Assembly (NCBI GenBank): GCA_005888955.1
Contig: VBCS01000310.1
Coordinates: 1 to 7,888, forward strand
DNA: 7,888 bases
DNA from: Betaproteobacteria bacterium
Lineage (GTDB): Bacteria; Pseudomonadota; Gammaproteobacteria; Burkholderiales; Casimicrobiaceae
Direction of reading: 5' to 3'
Shown here: in pieces, positions 1 through 6,179 of the stretch
Layout: each line of letters starts with the position of its first letter
How positions within the stretch are numbered: position 1 is the first letter of the stretch
Notes under the pieces: model-generated
Told to the model about the DNA's origin: nothing
What the model saw: the letters and a program-made list of their open reading frames with translations, nothing else
The model's database searches: none
Made by a program: the position numbers and the translations under genes

Positions 1-1147
1 CAAGATGATGCTCGATGCCGATCTCCGCCGCGTTTTCGATCTGCGCGTTGCTGCCGCCGAGCACGGCCGCCAAGCCCGCGGCGGCCATCGAGCATGCGAC
101 GCCGACTTCGCCCTGACACCCCACCTCGGCGCCAGAGAGCGATGCATTGCGCTTGCACAGTCCCCCGATCGCTGCCGCGGTGAGCAGAAAGGTTACGACG
201 TCGTCTTCGTTGCTCTCCGGGTAGAACTCGCGGTAGTAGCGGATCACCGCCGGTATGACGCCTGCCGCGCCGTTGGTGGGCGCCGTGACCACGCGGCCGC
301 CGGTGGCGTTCTCCTCGTTGACGGCGATGGCATAGACGCTGACCCAGTCGATCGATTCGCTCGGACTCTTCTCCTTCAACATGCGACGCTCGAGCAGCGA
401 ATCGCGCAAACCCTTGGCCCGCCGCCGCACGTTGAGCCCGCCTGGAAGCACGCCTTCCTGGTGCATGCCGCGCTCGATGCTTTCATTCATCACCGCCCAG
501 CGCTCGAGCAATCCGGAACGCACCTCGTCGGGGCTGCGCAACGCGAGCTCATTGGCGCGCATCATTTCCGCGATGCGCTTCTTCGATGCGTTGCCGTACG
601 CGAGCAGCTCCGCGGCGTTGGCGAAGGGATAGGGAACGTGCAGCGCTTCGACCGGTTCGCCGATCCGCTGCGCCTCGGCTTCATCGACGACGAAGCCTCC
701 ACCGACTGAGAAGAAGATCTTGTGCGAGACGATCGCGCCGGCATCATCGTACGCCGTGAAGCGCATACCGTTGCTGTGGAACGCCAGCGTCTTGTCGATA
801 CGGAAGCGCAGATGGTCCTGCTCGTGGAAGGGAATCTCGCGCCGTCCGTCGAGCACGATTGCGCGCTGCTCGCGGATGTGCCGCACTTTGGGCTCGACCT
901 GATCGGGGTCGATGCGATCGGGGACTTCGCCGGACAGTCCGAGCAGGATCGCGCGGTCGGTGCCGTGGCCGCGTCCGGTGAGTGCGAGCGAGCCGTAAAG
1001 ATCGACGACGACGTGTCCCGTCGAGTCGAGTTTGCCGTCGGCAGCAAGCTCGTGGGCGAAGCGCTGCGCCGCACGCATCGGCCCTACGGTGTGCGAGCTC
1101 GACGGCCCCAGCCCGATCTTGAACAGGTCGAAGGCGCTGACGAACAT
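1..1147 (-). CDS. sdaA: L-serine ammonia-lyase (L-serine dehydratase), C-terminus cut by window edge
   Basis: Reading the minus strand from the ATG at 1147-1145 gives 382 uninterrupted codons to the left edge. The protein is a single-chain, iron-sulfur L-serine dehydratase, which deaminates L-serine to pyruvate and ammonia in the cytoplasm. The start MFVSAFDLFKIGLGPSSSHT carries the family SSSHT motif (residues 16-20) of the N-terminal beta domain. The alpha domain has APTNGAAG (289-296) and cysteines 331, 344 and 352. C344, in VGCQGEVG, corresponds to the first [4Fe-4S] ligand. In the family the other two ligands follow the EHHLGL...CDPVGG segment, and the window stops at EHHL, just short of them. 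The family is usually about 455-460 residues, so about 75 are missing. The ribosome-binding site is weak (GAGAG about 9 nt upstream). The gene is divergent from the SEL1 gene, with 68 bp between the starts. No frame break is visible. Confidence 0.95.
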   Translation of the reverse strand, partial: MFVSAFDLFKIGLGPSSSHTVGPMRAAQRFAHELAADGKLDSTGHVVVDLYGSLALTGRGHGTDRAILLGLSGEVPDRIDPDQVEPKVRHIREQRAIVLDGRREIPFHEQDHLRFRIDKTLAFHSNGMRFTAYDDAGAIVSHKIFFSVGGGFVVDEAEAQRIGEPVEALHVPYPFANAAELLAYGNASKKRIAEMMRANELALRSPDEVRSGLLERWAVMNESIERGMHQEGVLPGGLNVRRRAKGLRDSLLERRMLKEKSPSESIDWVSVYAIAVNEENATGGRVVTAPTNGAAGVIPAVIRYYREFYPESNEDDVVTFLLTAAAIGGLCKRNASLSGAEVGCQGEVGVACSMAAAGLAAVLGGSNAQIENAAEIGIEHHL

Positions 1148-1215
1148 CCGCTTGGCTCTCGCTTCGCTTTTGTATGGCGGTGGTAGACTGGATCCATGAT
1201 ACTCCGGGAACGCGC

Positions 1216-1890
1216 ATGACGGCGTCGCTCCGCATGATCGTCGGCGCGGCTTTGACAGCGATCCTCGCGCTCGCGGCTCTCGCCGCACCGATTCGCGAGC
1301 GCGCGGCAGACGCCGGATGGCAGGCGTATCAGCATGGCGACTACGCCTCCGCGCTCGCCGCGTACGAAGCGGCCGCCAGGGAGGGCGACCGGCTCGCCCA
1401 ATTCAACTTGGGCGTGATGCTGCTGCGTGGCGAAGGCAAGCCTGTGGACCTCAACTCCGGAATCGCCTGGCTGACCAAAGCCGCGGAAGCTGGAATGGTG
1501 CAAGCCCAATACAACCTCGGCTTGCTCTATGAAAGCGGCATTGGCGTACCGCGATCGCTCACCGCGGCGACCGACTGGTGGCAGAAGGCGGCAGAGCAGG
1601 GGCACACCGAGGCGCAGATCCAGCTCGCGACGCAGTATTTCCTCGGCCGCGGCGCGCCCAAGGACTGGAAGCTCGCCGCCAAGTGGTACGAAGCTGCGGC
1701 CGCAAACGGCGACCCCGGCGCGCAATACATCATCGCCAGCTTTTACGAGCACGGCGACGGCGTGCCGCAGGACTTGCGCCGCGCGCTCGAGTGGTACGTC
1801 CACGCGGCACGGCAGGGCGACGTCGGCGCCGCAGCGCAGGCGAAGGATGTCGCGCGCCGTCTCGCCGAGGCCGGCAACGCGCCGCGCTAG
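1216..1890 (+). CDS. Exported SEL1-repeat (tetratricopeptide-like) protein
   Basis: This 224-residue protein begins with a signal peptide or N-terminal anchor (MTASLRMIVGAALTAILALA..., residues 1-24). A TPR-like helical pair follows (GWQAYQHGDYASALAAYEAA, 34-53), then four SEL1 repeats in exact 36-residue register: 61-96, 97-132, 133-168 and 169-204. Each repeat starts with AQ and has a G-x-G turn (for example LYESGIGVPRS) and a W-x-x-x-A-A-x-x-G end. A short Ala/Arg-rich tail closes the protein. SEL1 repeats form a solenoid that binds other proteins; in bacteria they occur in envelope and signalling adaptors, but the partner cannot be told here. An in-frame ATG at 1174 would add 14 residues in front of the signal sequence. 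I prefer 1216 because the signal peptide then starts properly and CGGGA lies 6-7 nt upstream. Its 3' neighbour is convergent and separated by the hairpin-rich gap. Confidence 0.87.
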   Translation: MTASLRMIVGAALTAILALAALAAPIRERAADAGWQAYQHGDYASALAAYEAAAREGDRLAQFNLGVMLLRGEGKPVDLNSGIAWLTKAAEAGMVQAQYNLGLLYESGIGVPRSLTAATDWWQKAAEQGHTEAQIQLATQYFLGRGAPKDWKLAAKWYEAAAANGDPGAQYIIASFYEHGDGVPQDLRRALEWYVHAARQGDVGAAAQAKDVARRLAEAGNAPR

Positions 1891-1909
1891 GCAGCTTTTT
1901 CACGGCTTA

Positions 1910-2078
1910 CGTGCGTGGTGCGGCGCCGTGCCTTGGCGCGTGGTCGCGCAAATCTCGTCGTCGAGCGGGTACCCGGCTCGCGGCGGCCACTCAACCCACG
2001 AGTGGCCGCGCACGAGCCACCCGCTTTGCGACGACTGCGCGACAACGCGCCCTGCGTCACGGCGCCGCACCGCGCGCG
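1910..2078. repeat. Large imperfect inverted repeat (hairpin element 1) between convergent genes
   Basis: The two arms fold on each other almost from end to end, by direct base-by-base pairing. Paired blocks are 1910-1917/2071-2078 (two T-G wobbles), 1918-1930/2058-2070 (13 perfect), 1935-1940/2046-2051, 1941-1950/2036-2045 (one mismatch), 1957-1963/2029-2035, 1964-1970/2019-2025, 1975-1980/2013-2018 and 1983-1992/2000-2009. A 7-nt loop, AACCCAC, caps it. That is about 66 pairs. Unpaired bulges are AATCTC (1951-1956), ACCC (1971-1974) and TTG (2026-2028). It starts 20 bp after the SEL1 stop. No T-run follows on either strand, so it is far larger than an ordinary intrinsic terminator and lacks its signature. 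It could be a MITE-like element, a structured RNA, or a transcription-ending or mRNA-stabilising hairpin. I see no credible gene in the gap. Confidence 0.75.
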
Positions 2079-2100
2079 AGTATCACCAGAACGCTTAGAT

Positions 2101-2272
2101 GCTTGTTCCGTAGTGGGAAGCGGCGAATGCATGACGGGCGCCCGTTAGCCGCGCCGACCGTCACGGGTGGCGCGGCAAGGGAGTCGTGAGTTGACTCACG
2201 CAGCCGCGCCGGGTACCCGTAGGTCGGCGGTTGCGGCGCTCGGGCGCCGGACAGGCATTCGCCGCGACAAGC
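2101..2272. repeat. Large imperfect inverted repeat (hairpin element 2), probable inverted relative of element 1
   Basis: This second long self-complementary stretch ends 5 nt before the aceK stop codon. Paired blocks are 2101-2106/2267-2272, 2120-2130/2255-2265 (GCGGCGAATGC with GCATTCGCCGC), 2137-2144/2241-2248, 2147-2151/2234-2240 (2-nt bulge), 2152-2159/2222-2229, 2163-2168/2215-2220, 2169-2176/2203-2210 and 2185-2191/2194-2200 at the apex (CGTGAGT-TG-ACTCACG). That is about 59 pairs over 172 nt. A GGGT bulge (2211-2214) sits between two paired blocks and makes a GGGTACCC palindrome on that arm. Element 1 has the same bulge on its opposite arm, so the two look like inverted copies of one design. 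The perfect palindrome ACGGGCGCCCGT (2134-2145) lies in the left arm. On the minus strand this would be the 3' end of the aceK transcript. There is no T-run. Confidence 0.72.
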
Positions 2273-2277
2273 GGTAG

Positions 2278-4062
2278 TCAGCGCGCCGGTGGCGCGAAAC
2301 GCACGCGGTCGGGATACGACAACACTTCCGGCAGGCCCCCTTCGGCGAGCCGCGCCTGCGCTGCCTGCCACCACTCGGCTTCCAGCAGGTCGCCGTGCTG
2401 CGCGAAGAAGTCGGCGCGCACTCCCGGGTCCGTGAGAAGAAAAGTCGCGAATTCCTCCGGGAAGACGTCGCGCTCCGCGACCGGATACCAGACCTCGTTG
2501 TCCATCTCGTCGTAGCCGGGAGGCGCGGGCGGAATGCGGCGGAAATTGCAATCGGTGATGTAATCGATCTCGTCGTAGTCGTAGAACACGACGCGCCCGA
2601 ACCGGGTCACGCCGAAGTTTTTGAACAACAGATCACCGGCAAAGATGTTGACCGCGGCAAGCTGCTTCAACGCATCGCCGTAGTCGCGGATCGCGCGCTC
2701 GCGCTGCGACGGCGTCGCCTTCTCGAGGAAAAGATTGAGCGGCGTCATCCGCCGCTCGATGTAGACGTGCTTGACGAGGATCATCTCGCCGTCTTCCTCG
2801 AAGGCGCCGGGCGCGACGGCGTTGAGCTCCGCGATTAGCTCAGGCGTGAAGCGCGCGCGCGGAAACGCAACGTCGGAATACTCGAGTGTGTCCGCCATGC
2901 GGCCGACGCGGTCGTGATGCTTCACCAGCAGATACTTCTCCTTGACCTTGTCCGGCGTCGTCTCCTTCGACGGCGCGATCTTGTCGCGGATCACCTTGAA
3001 CACATAGGGATACGATGGCAGCGTGAACACGGTCATCACCAGCCCCTTGATGCCGGGCGCGACAATGAAGTCGTCGGTCGAGTGCTTGAGATGGTGGAGG
3101 AAGTCGCGAAAGAAAAGCGTCTTGCCCTGCTTCTGCAGGCCGACCATCGTGTAGAGCTCAGCTTCGGTGCGCACCGGCACCATGCTGCGCAGGAATGTGA
3201 CATACGCCGATGGCACCTCCATGTCGACCAGGAAATACGCCCGGTTAGCCGAGAACAGGAGCGCAATCTGCTCCGGATCCATGAGCAGGGCGTCGACATA
3301 GAGCCGGCCGCTCGCGTCATGCTTGATCGGCACCACGAACGGGTGGACGTTAAAGCCATTGATGACGCGGCCGACAATATACGCGGTGCGGTTGCGGAAG
3401 AAGAGCGACGAGAGTACCTGGAGCTGGTGGTTGGCCTCGAGCACGAACGGCCGCGGAAAGCGCGACCGGAGCGCCCGCAGCAGATTGCGCAGGTCGCGCC
3501 GGAAGTCCGCGAAACGGCGCTCCAGCCGGAAATCGAGCACGACATCGATGAGCGCCTGGCGCAAGCCGTGCTGGCGCGGGTAATACGACCGGTAGGAAGG
3601 CGGATCGGCGTCGATGTGCTCGGTCGACATCGCAGGGCGGACGAACAGGCAGCGGTTGTGGAAATACGTCCGGTGCAGGATCTTGCAGGAGACCGAGTTG
3701 AAGAATGTCTCGGCGCACTCGGGCTGCTTGTGGTCGATCAACAGTCCGATGTAATGCCGTTTGACCGCCTCCCAGCGCGCTTCGTCGATCCTGTCGCAGC
3801 CGAACTCGCGCTCCAGCCGCACGACGGTCTCCGCGACGCGGCGATCGTAGAAGTCGATGCGATCCTGCGAGGTATGCGCGATCGCCAGCCAGTTGCCCGC
3901 TTCGAAGTGGCTCTTGGCGGCGCTGGCGCAGTCGCGAAACAGCGCGTAATGCCGATTGAAGCCCTCGAGCGTTGCCTCCGCGATCGCTGCCGGCTCGGGG
4001 ACGGCGGACACGTCGACCGGGCGCGGGCGAGTGGCGGAATGCAGAGGGGCTGGCGTTGGCAT
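2278..4062 (-). CDS. aceK: Isocitrate dehydrogenase kinase/phosphatase
   Basis: AceK phosphorylates isocitrate dehydrogenase to switch it off and dephosphorylates it to switch it on, steering isocitrate to the glyoxylate shunt or the TCA cycle. At 594 residues it is slightly longer than the 578-residue E. coli enzyme. An N-terminal regulatory half is followed by a kinase-like half. The nucleotide-binding segment runs from APGIKGLVMTVFTLP (335-349) to FKVIRD, with K356. The catalytic segment NIFAGDLLFKNFGVTR has D477, and VVFYDYDEID has D495 and D497. All these sit about 20 residues after their E. coli counterparts, so the extra length is a Pro/Ala-rich N-terminal extension. No good ribosome-binding site precedes the ATG at 4062. 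No other in-frame ATG occurs before residue 145, although a GTG at residue 18 is possible. A weak TAGTAA (4092-4087) might be its -10. It is divergent from the DUF4124 gene; no aceA, aceB or icd is in view. Confidence 0.97.
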   Translation of the reverse strand: MPTPAPLHSATRPRPVDVSAVPEPAAIAEATLEGFNRHYALFRDCASAAKSHFEAGNWLAIAHTSQDRIDFYDRRVAETVVRLEREFGCDRIDEARWEAVKRHYIGLLIDHKQPECAETFFNSVSCKILHRTYFHNRCLFVRPAMSTEHIDADPPSYRSYYPRQHGLRQALIDVVLDFRLERRFADFRRDLRNLLRALRSRFPRPFVLEANHQLQVLSSLFFRNRTAYIVGRVINGFNVHPFVVPIKHDASGRLYVDALLMDPEQIALLFSANRAYFLVDMEVPSAYVTFLRSMVPVRTEAELYTMVGLQKQGKTLFFRDFLHHLKHSTDDFIVAPGIKGLVMTVFTLPSYPYVFKVIRDKIAPSKETTPDKVKEKYLLVKHHDRVGRMADTLEYSDVAFPRARFTPELIAELNAVAPGAFEEDGEMILVKHVYIERRMTPLNLFLEKATPSQRERAIRDYGDALKQLAAVNIFAGDLLFKNFGVTRFGRVVFYDYDEIDYITDCNFRRIPPAPPGYDEMDNEVWYPVAERDVFPEEFATFLLTDPGVRADFFAQHGDLLEAEWWQAAQARLAEGGLPEVLSYPDRVRFAPPAR

Positions 4063-4151
4063 GTTCGCGGATGGGACTTGGGAGAGTTTACTAGAGCCTC
4101 GCCAGCCGCGCGACGTGACGCTGTCGCCGCGCGGGCGTAAAGTGAGGAATC

Positions 4152-4994
4152 ATGGCCTCTTCATGGCAACCTGGTCGCGCCCTCATGTCGATCCCGTGGA
4201 ATGCCGCCGGATTTGCGGCGCTGGTGGCGCTCGTCGCCGCTCCGGCTGCGGCGCAGATCCTCAAGTGCACCGATGGCTCGGGCAACGTCACTTACCAGAA
4301 CGAGCCATGCCCCAAGAACGTGAAGGCGGGTCACGTCGACATTTTCGACAACAGCTGGACCGCCGACCGCGCGGAGAGGGAAGCGGAGTGGCGCCGGAAC
4401 GCCGCCCTGCATCGTGTCGTCACCGGCATGCCCCTGCGCTGGGTGCGCGACGCGCTCGGCGAGCCGGCGGAGGTTCGCGATACCGCGACCGCCGGTGCCG
4501 CGGCAGTATGGCTCTACAACTTCCCCGACCGGAGCGTGCAGGTCGGGATTCTCGCCGATCAGGTTCTCTGGTTTCGCGAGACGCCGATCGTGGGTTCGCC
4601 AGCGCGCGCCTCACCGGGGCCGGAACGGCCCGCGCCCGATCGCGCTCCCGCCGAGGCATTGCGGACAGTGCCCGATCGCGCTCCTGCCGAGCCATTGCGC
4701 GCGACGCCGGAAACGCCGCGTCCCGCCCCCGATATCTCGATATCCCGTTCGGCGCTCGCAAGCCCGAGTCCGGCCGATCCAGCCCGCGCGGTCACACGGG
4801 GCCAGGACTGCAGGCAGGCGCTTGCCGAGCTCGGTAAGCCGGATCGTCAGCGCGAGGTCCCGCCGCTGGACAGCGCGAGCGACCCCGTGACGGAATACAT
4901 CTACGAACCTGCCGGCAGCGCGAGCCCGACGCGTACGCGCGTCGTGTGCGCGAACGGAAGAGTAGAAGGCGTCGACCGCACCGTCGTCCGCTGA
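4152..4994 (+). CDS. DUF4124 domain-containing exported protein
   Basis: This 280-residue protein is predicted to be periplasmic. A signal sequence (hydrophobic core about 18-34, ending APAAAQ) leads into a DUF4124 domain (about 36-55), ILKCTDGSGNVTYQNEPCP, with cysteines 39 and 53. Residues 90-142 (GMPLRWVRDALGEP, then WLYNFPDRSVQVGILADQVLWF) resemble the SmpA/BamE-like pattern in which a 'G-M...V...LG.P' helix is followed by strands; that is inference. A Pro/Ala/Arg-rich linker (about 149-212) contains a 12-residue tandem repeat. A C-terminal module (220-276) starts CRQALAELGKP and ends TRVVCANGRVEGVD, with cysteines 220 and 266. The two cysteine pairs could form disulfides in the periplasm. 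GTGAGG ends 4 nt before the ATG at 4152, which decides this start. An ATG at 4185 gives a cleaner signal peptide but has no ribosome-binding site. Function unknown. Confidence 0.85.
   Translation: MASSWQPGRALMSIPWNAAGFAALVALVAAPAAAQILKCTDGSGNVTYQNEPCPKNVKAGHVDIFDNSWTADRAEREAEWRRNAALHRVVTGMPLRWVRDALGEPAEVRDTATAGAAAVWLYNFPDRSVQVGILADQVLWFRETPIVGSPARASPGPERPAPDRAPAEALRTVPDRAPAEPLRATPETPRPAPDISISRSALASPSPADPARAVTRGQDCRQALAELGKPDRQREVPPLDSASDPVTEYIYEPAGSASPTRTRVVCANGRVEGVDRTVVR
4635..4706 (+). repeat. 36-bp in-frame tandem repeat in the DUF4124 protein linker
   Basis: Two adjacent 36-bp units (4635-4670 and 4671-4706) both start CCCGATCGCGCTCC. Their first 29 bases differ at only two positions and then they diverge. 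They encode PDRAPAEALRTV and PDRAPAEPLRAT (residues 162-185). The period is a multiple of three, so copy number could change without breaking the frame. The unit lies in a low-complexity linker between two cysteine-containing modules, where length change should be tolerated. Confidence 0.75.
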
Positions 4995-4998
4995 CCGC

Positions 4999-5047
4999 TT
5001 GCGCAAAGCTGCTGCGCGTCCTGCGTGCTCGCGACGCTTTGCGACAA
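4999..5047. terminator. Stem-loop between convergent genes, possible bidirectional terminator
   Basis: TTG+CGCAAAGC (4999-5009) pairs with GCTTTGCG+CAA (5036-5047, one bulged A at 5044). This gives 11 pairs, with a smaller CGCG/CGCG stem (5015-5018/5030-5033) possible inside the loop. It starts 5 nt after the DUF4124 stop and about 55 nt beyond the stop of the opposing small gene. No T-run follows on either strand, so intrinsic termination is not demonstrated. The octamer CAAAGCTG occurs at both 5004 and 5045. A second, weaker hairpin is ACGCC/GGCGT at 5078-5095. Confidence 0.35.
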
Positions 5048-5101
5048 AGCTGATGTACGTCCCACTCGCGATGCCTTACGCCAACACTGAGGCGTGGCGG
5101 A

Positions 5102-5431
5102 CTACTTGTCGCCCTCGATCCTCTTCTTGAGGTCTTCGGTATATCGGTTGTATTCGTCGATCGCCTTGTTGGCCAACTCGGCCGCAGCTTTGACCCATTT
5201 GTTGGTATCGTCGACATACTTCTTCATGCAATCGCCGTAGGTCTTGTAGTCCTGGTTGAACTTATCGACCCGGCTTTTCGACGCGTCCTTGCCCGGATAT
5301 TCGGGCGCGACGCAACTGTGCGGCGGAACCGCGGGCATCGCGGTGGCGGTGGCGGGAGCTTGCGCCAGCGCGGGCAATCCGGCGAGGGCCAGCGCGGCAA
5401 TCAGGGCGATCAGAAACAGACGTGGATTCAT
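5102..5431 (-). CDS. Small secreted hypothetical protein with two conserved-looking cysteines
   Basis: This is a 109-residue protein. Its signal peptide (MNPRLFLIALIAALALAGLP, cleavage likely after ALA at residue 23) is followed by a short Ala/Pro/Thr stretch. The charged, helical mature part has C40 in HSCVAPEYPGK and C68 in YKTYGDCMKKYVDD, and ends in AAAELANKAIDEYNRYTEDL, which looks like one long amphipathic helix. The spacing C-x-x-P-x-x-PG ... Y-x-x-C-M-K-x-Y recalls a small uncharacterised periplasmic family I associate with Beta- and Gammaproteobacteria; this is memory, not a search. The two cysteines may form a disulfide. GAGG ends 8 nt before the ATG, supporting the start. It stands alone: convergent with the DUF4124 gene and 128 bp downstream of the zinc-ribbon gene. 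Function unknown. Confidence 0.82.
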   Translation of the reverse strand: MNPRLFLIALIAALALAGLPALAQAPATATAMPAVPPHSCVAPEYPGKDASKSRVDKFNQDYKTYGDCMKKYVDDTNKWVKAAAELANKAIDEYNRYTEDLKKRIEGDK

Positions 5432-5464
5432 CGTTCGAGCCTCGGGCGGCGAGAAAGAGGGCCG

Positions 5465-5470
5465 ATTTTA
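5465..5470 (-). promoter_or_regulatory. Possible -10 box for the small secreted protein gene
   Basis: On the minus strand TAAAAT (5 of 6 to TATAAT) lies 33 nt before the ATG at 5431. It sits in an AT-rich patch, TTAAAAT, that stands out in a very GC-rich gap. No good -35 is at the usual spacing. The only TTGTCA (5502-5497) is 26 bp away, too far for a standard sigma-70 promoter, so this is tentative. Confidence 0.25.
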
Positions 5471-5559
5471 AGCCCGCCCGCGGCGCCCGGGAAGCCTGAC
5501 AAGCGCGGACGGTGGGCCGAAGGTTCCCGGACAGAGGGTGAGATAGCGAAGATTTCAGG

Positions 5560-6069
5560 TTAGCGAACCAGCAGCGCCGCGACGACCGCGAGGCCGCCCA
5601 TGACGAGATCGCCGATGCGGTACGGCGACATCGCGTCGGCAGGTGCCGGGGTCATGAGCGCGTCGGCGAGCTTATCGACGTCGACGGTGTTGAGCCGCGC
5701 CTGCGCCTGGCCGAGCTGGGCTACCGTCTTGGCGACCGCGTCGGGGTCGAGGATGGAGATTGGCGAGCCGCAGTACCGGCACGCCGAATCGTGCGCGAGG
5801 TCGAGGGGCGCGCCGCAATTGGAGCATTGCACGAATTTCACTTTGGCCTTGAGCGCGGCGAGCTCGGCACCGGTCACCGGGCGGACAAAATTCTTCTCGA
5901 GCAGGAACTGGAAGAACGGCGTGAGCCGCCCGTGGCCGAACTCGCAGCGGAAATACGTGAAGTGCGTCGTGTGCTGCAGATCGTGCGTCAGGGCCAGGCG
6001 CGTATGACAACGGGGGCAGCCGAGGAGGGCAGATAACGTGTTTCGCGTCGGCGCCCGTTGTTCGTGCAA
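5560..6069 (-). CDS. Zinc-ribbon protein with C-terminal hydrophobic tail; 5' end uncertain
   Basis: From a TTG at 6069 this is 169 residues. Visible metal-binding sites are C18-P-R-C21, then C42-E-F-G-H46 (GHGRLTPFFQFL follows), then C82-S-N-C85 paired with C97-R-Y-C100, the last being a classic four-cysteine ribbon. Residues 150-169 (YRIGDLVMGGLAVVAALLVR) form a short hydrophobic C-terminal segment that could insert in the membrane. The frame stays open for 29 more codons, up to a TAA at 6159-6157. Those codons read CFPCQVIWFD and ESLQLSPGG, which resembles the second half of a TFIIB-type zinc ribbon (C-x-x-C-x-x-W-F-D). The native protein therefore probably began further upstream, but no ATG, GTG or TTG exists there in frame. 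The nearest ATG (6163-6161) is in another frame. Either the gene has a frame lesion or it uses an unusual start. It may bind nucleic acid or protein; the role is unknown. Confidence 0.75.
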   Translation of the reverse strand: MHEQRAPTRNTLSALLGCPRCHTRLALTHDLQHTTHFTYFRCEFGHGRLTPFFQFLLEKNFVRPVTGAELAALKAKVKFVQCSNCGAPLDLAHDSACRYCGSPISILDPDAVAKTVAQLGQAQARLNTVDVDKLADALMTPAPADAMSPYRIGDLVMGGLAVVAALLVR

Positions 6070-6179
6070 AGCCTTGAAGACCTCGAGGATGCCGCCGGGG
6101 GAAAGCTGCAGGCTCTCGAGCGTATCGAACCAGATGACCTGGCAGGGGAAACAGAGTTACCATCGACGGGTGTTCAGGA

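Noticed and set aside
5..709. Long plus-strand open frame (234 codons) at the left edge
   Set aside because: It is the opposite strand of sdaA, whose minus-strand translation matches a known enzyme with motifs throughout. High G+C leaves the complementary frame open; the product is Arg/Ala/His-rich with no recognisable domain.
1152..1189. Promoter for the SEL1 gene (TTGGCT ... TAGACT)
   Set aside because: The boxes are 26 bp apart and each matches poorly; no pair with normal spacing was convincing.
1174..1215. Upstream ATG at 1174 as the SEL1 gene start
   Set aside because: It would place 14 polar residues before a well-formed signal peptide and shrink the divergent gap to 26 bp, with no ribosome-binding site ahead of it.
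1891..1900. Run of five T after the SEL1 stop codon as an intrinsic terminator
   Set aside because: No stable stem sits directly before TTTTT; only a 3-bp pairing is possible there. The strong hairpin lies after the T-run, the wrong order for intrinsic termination on the plus strand.
1887..2189. Short open frames on both strands in the gap 1891-2277
   Set aside because: They are Arg/Ala/Ser-rich and extend from frames of the flanking genes or are read out of the hairpin arms. None has a good start signal or recognisable domain, and the base-pairing explains the sequence better.
2101..2272. Integron attC site
   Set aside because: The size and imperfect palindrome fit loosely, but the inverse core GTTRRRY and its RYYYAAC partner are absent: GTTAGCC at 2144 has C where a purine is needed, and no integrase or cassette gene is near.
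1910..2272. CRISPR array or REP cluster
   Set aside because: There are no direct repeats of fixed length with unique spacers, and no cas genes. The palindromic units are about 170 nt, much longer than a REP, and only two are present.
2914..4140. Plus-strand open frame of 408 codons antisense to aceK
   Set aside because: AceK on the minus strand is certain from its catalytic motifs. The antisense product is an Arg/Glu/Val-rich mirror with no ribosome-binding site and no domain.
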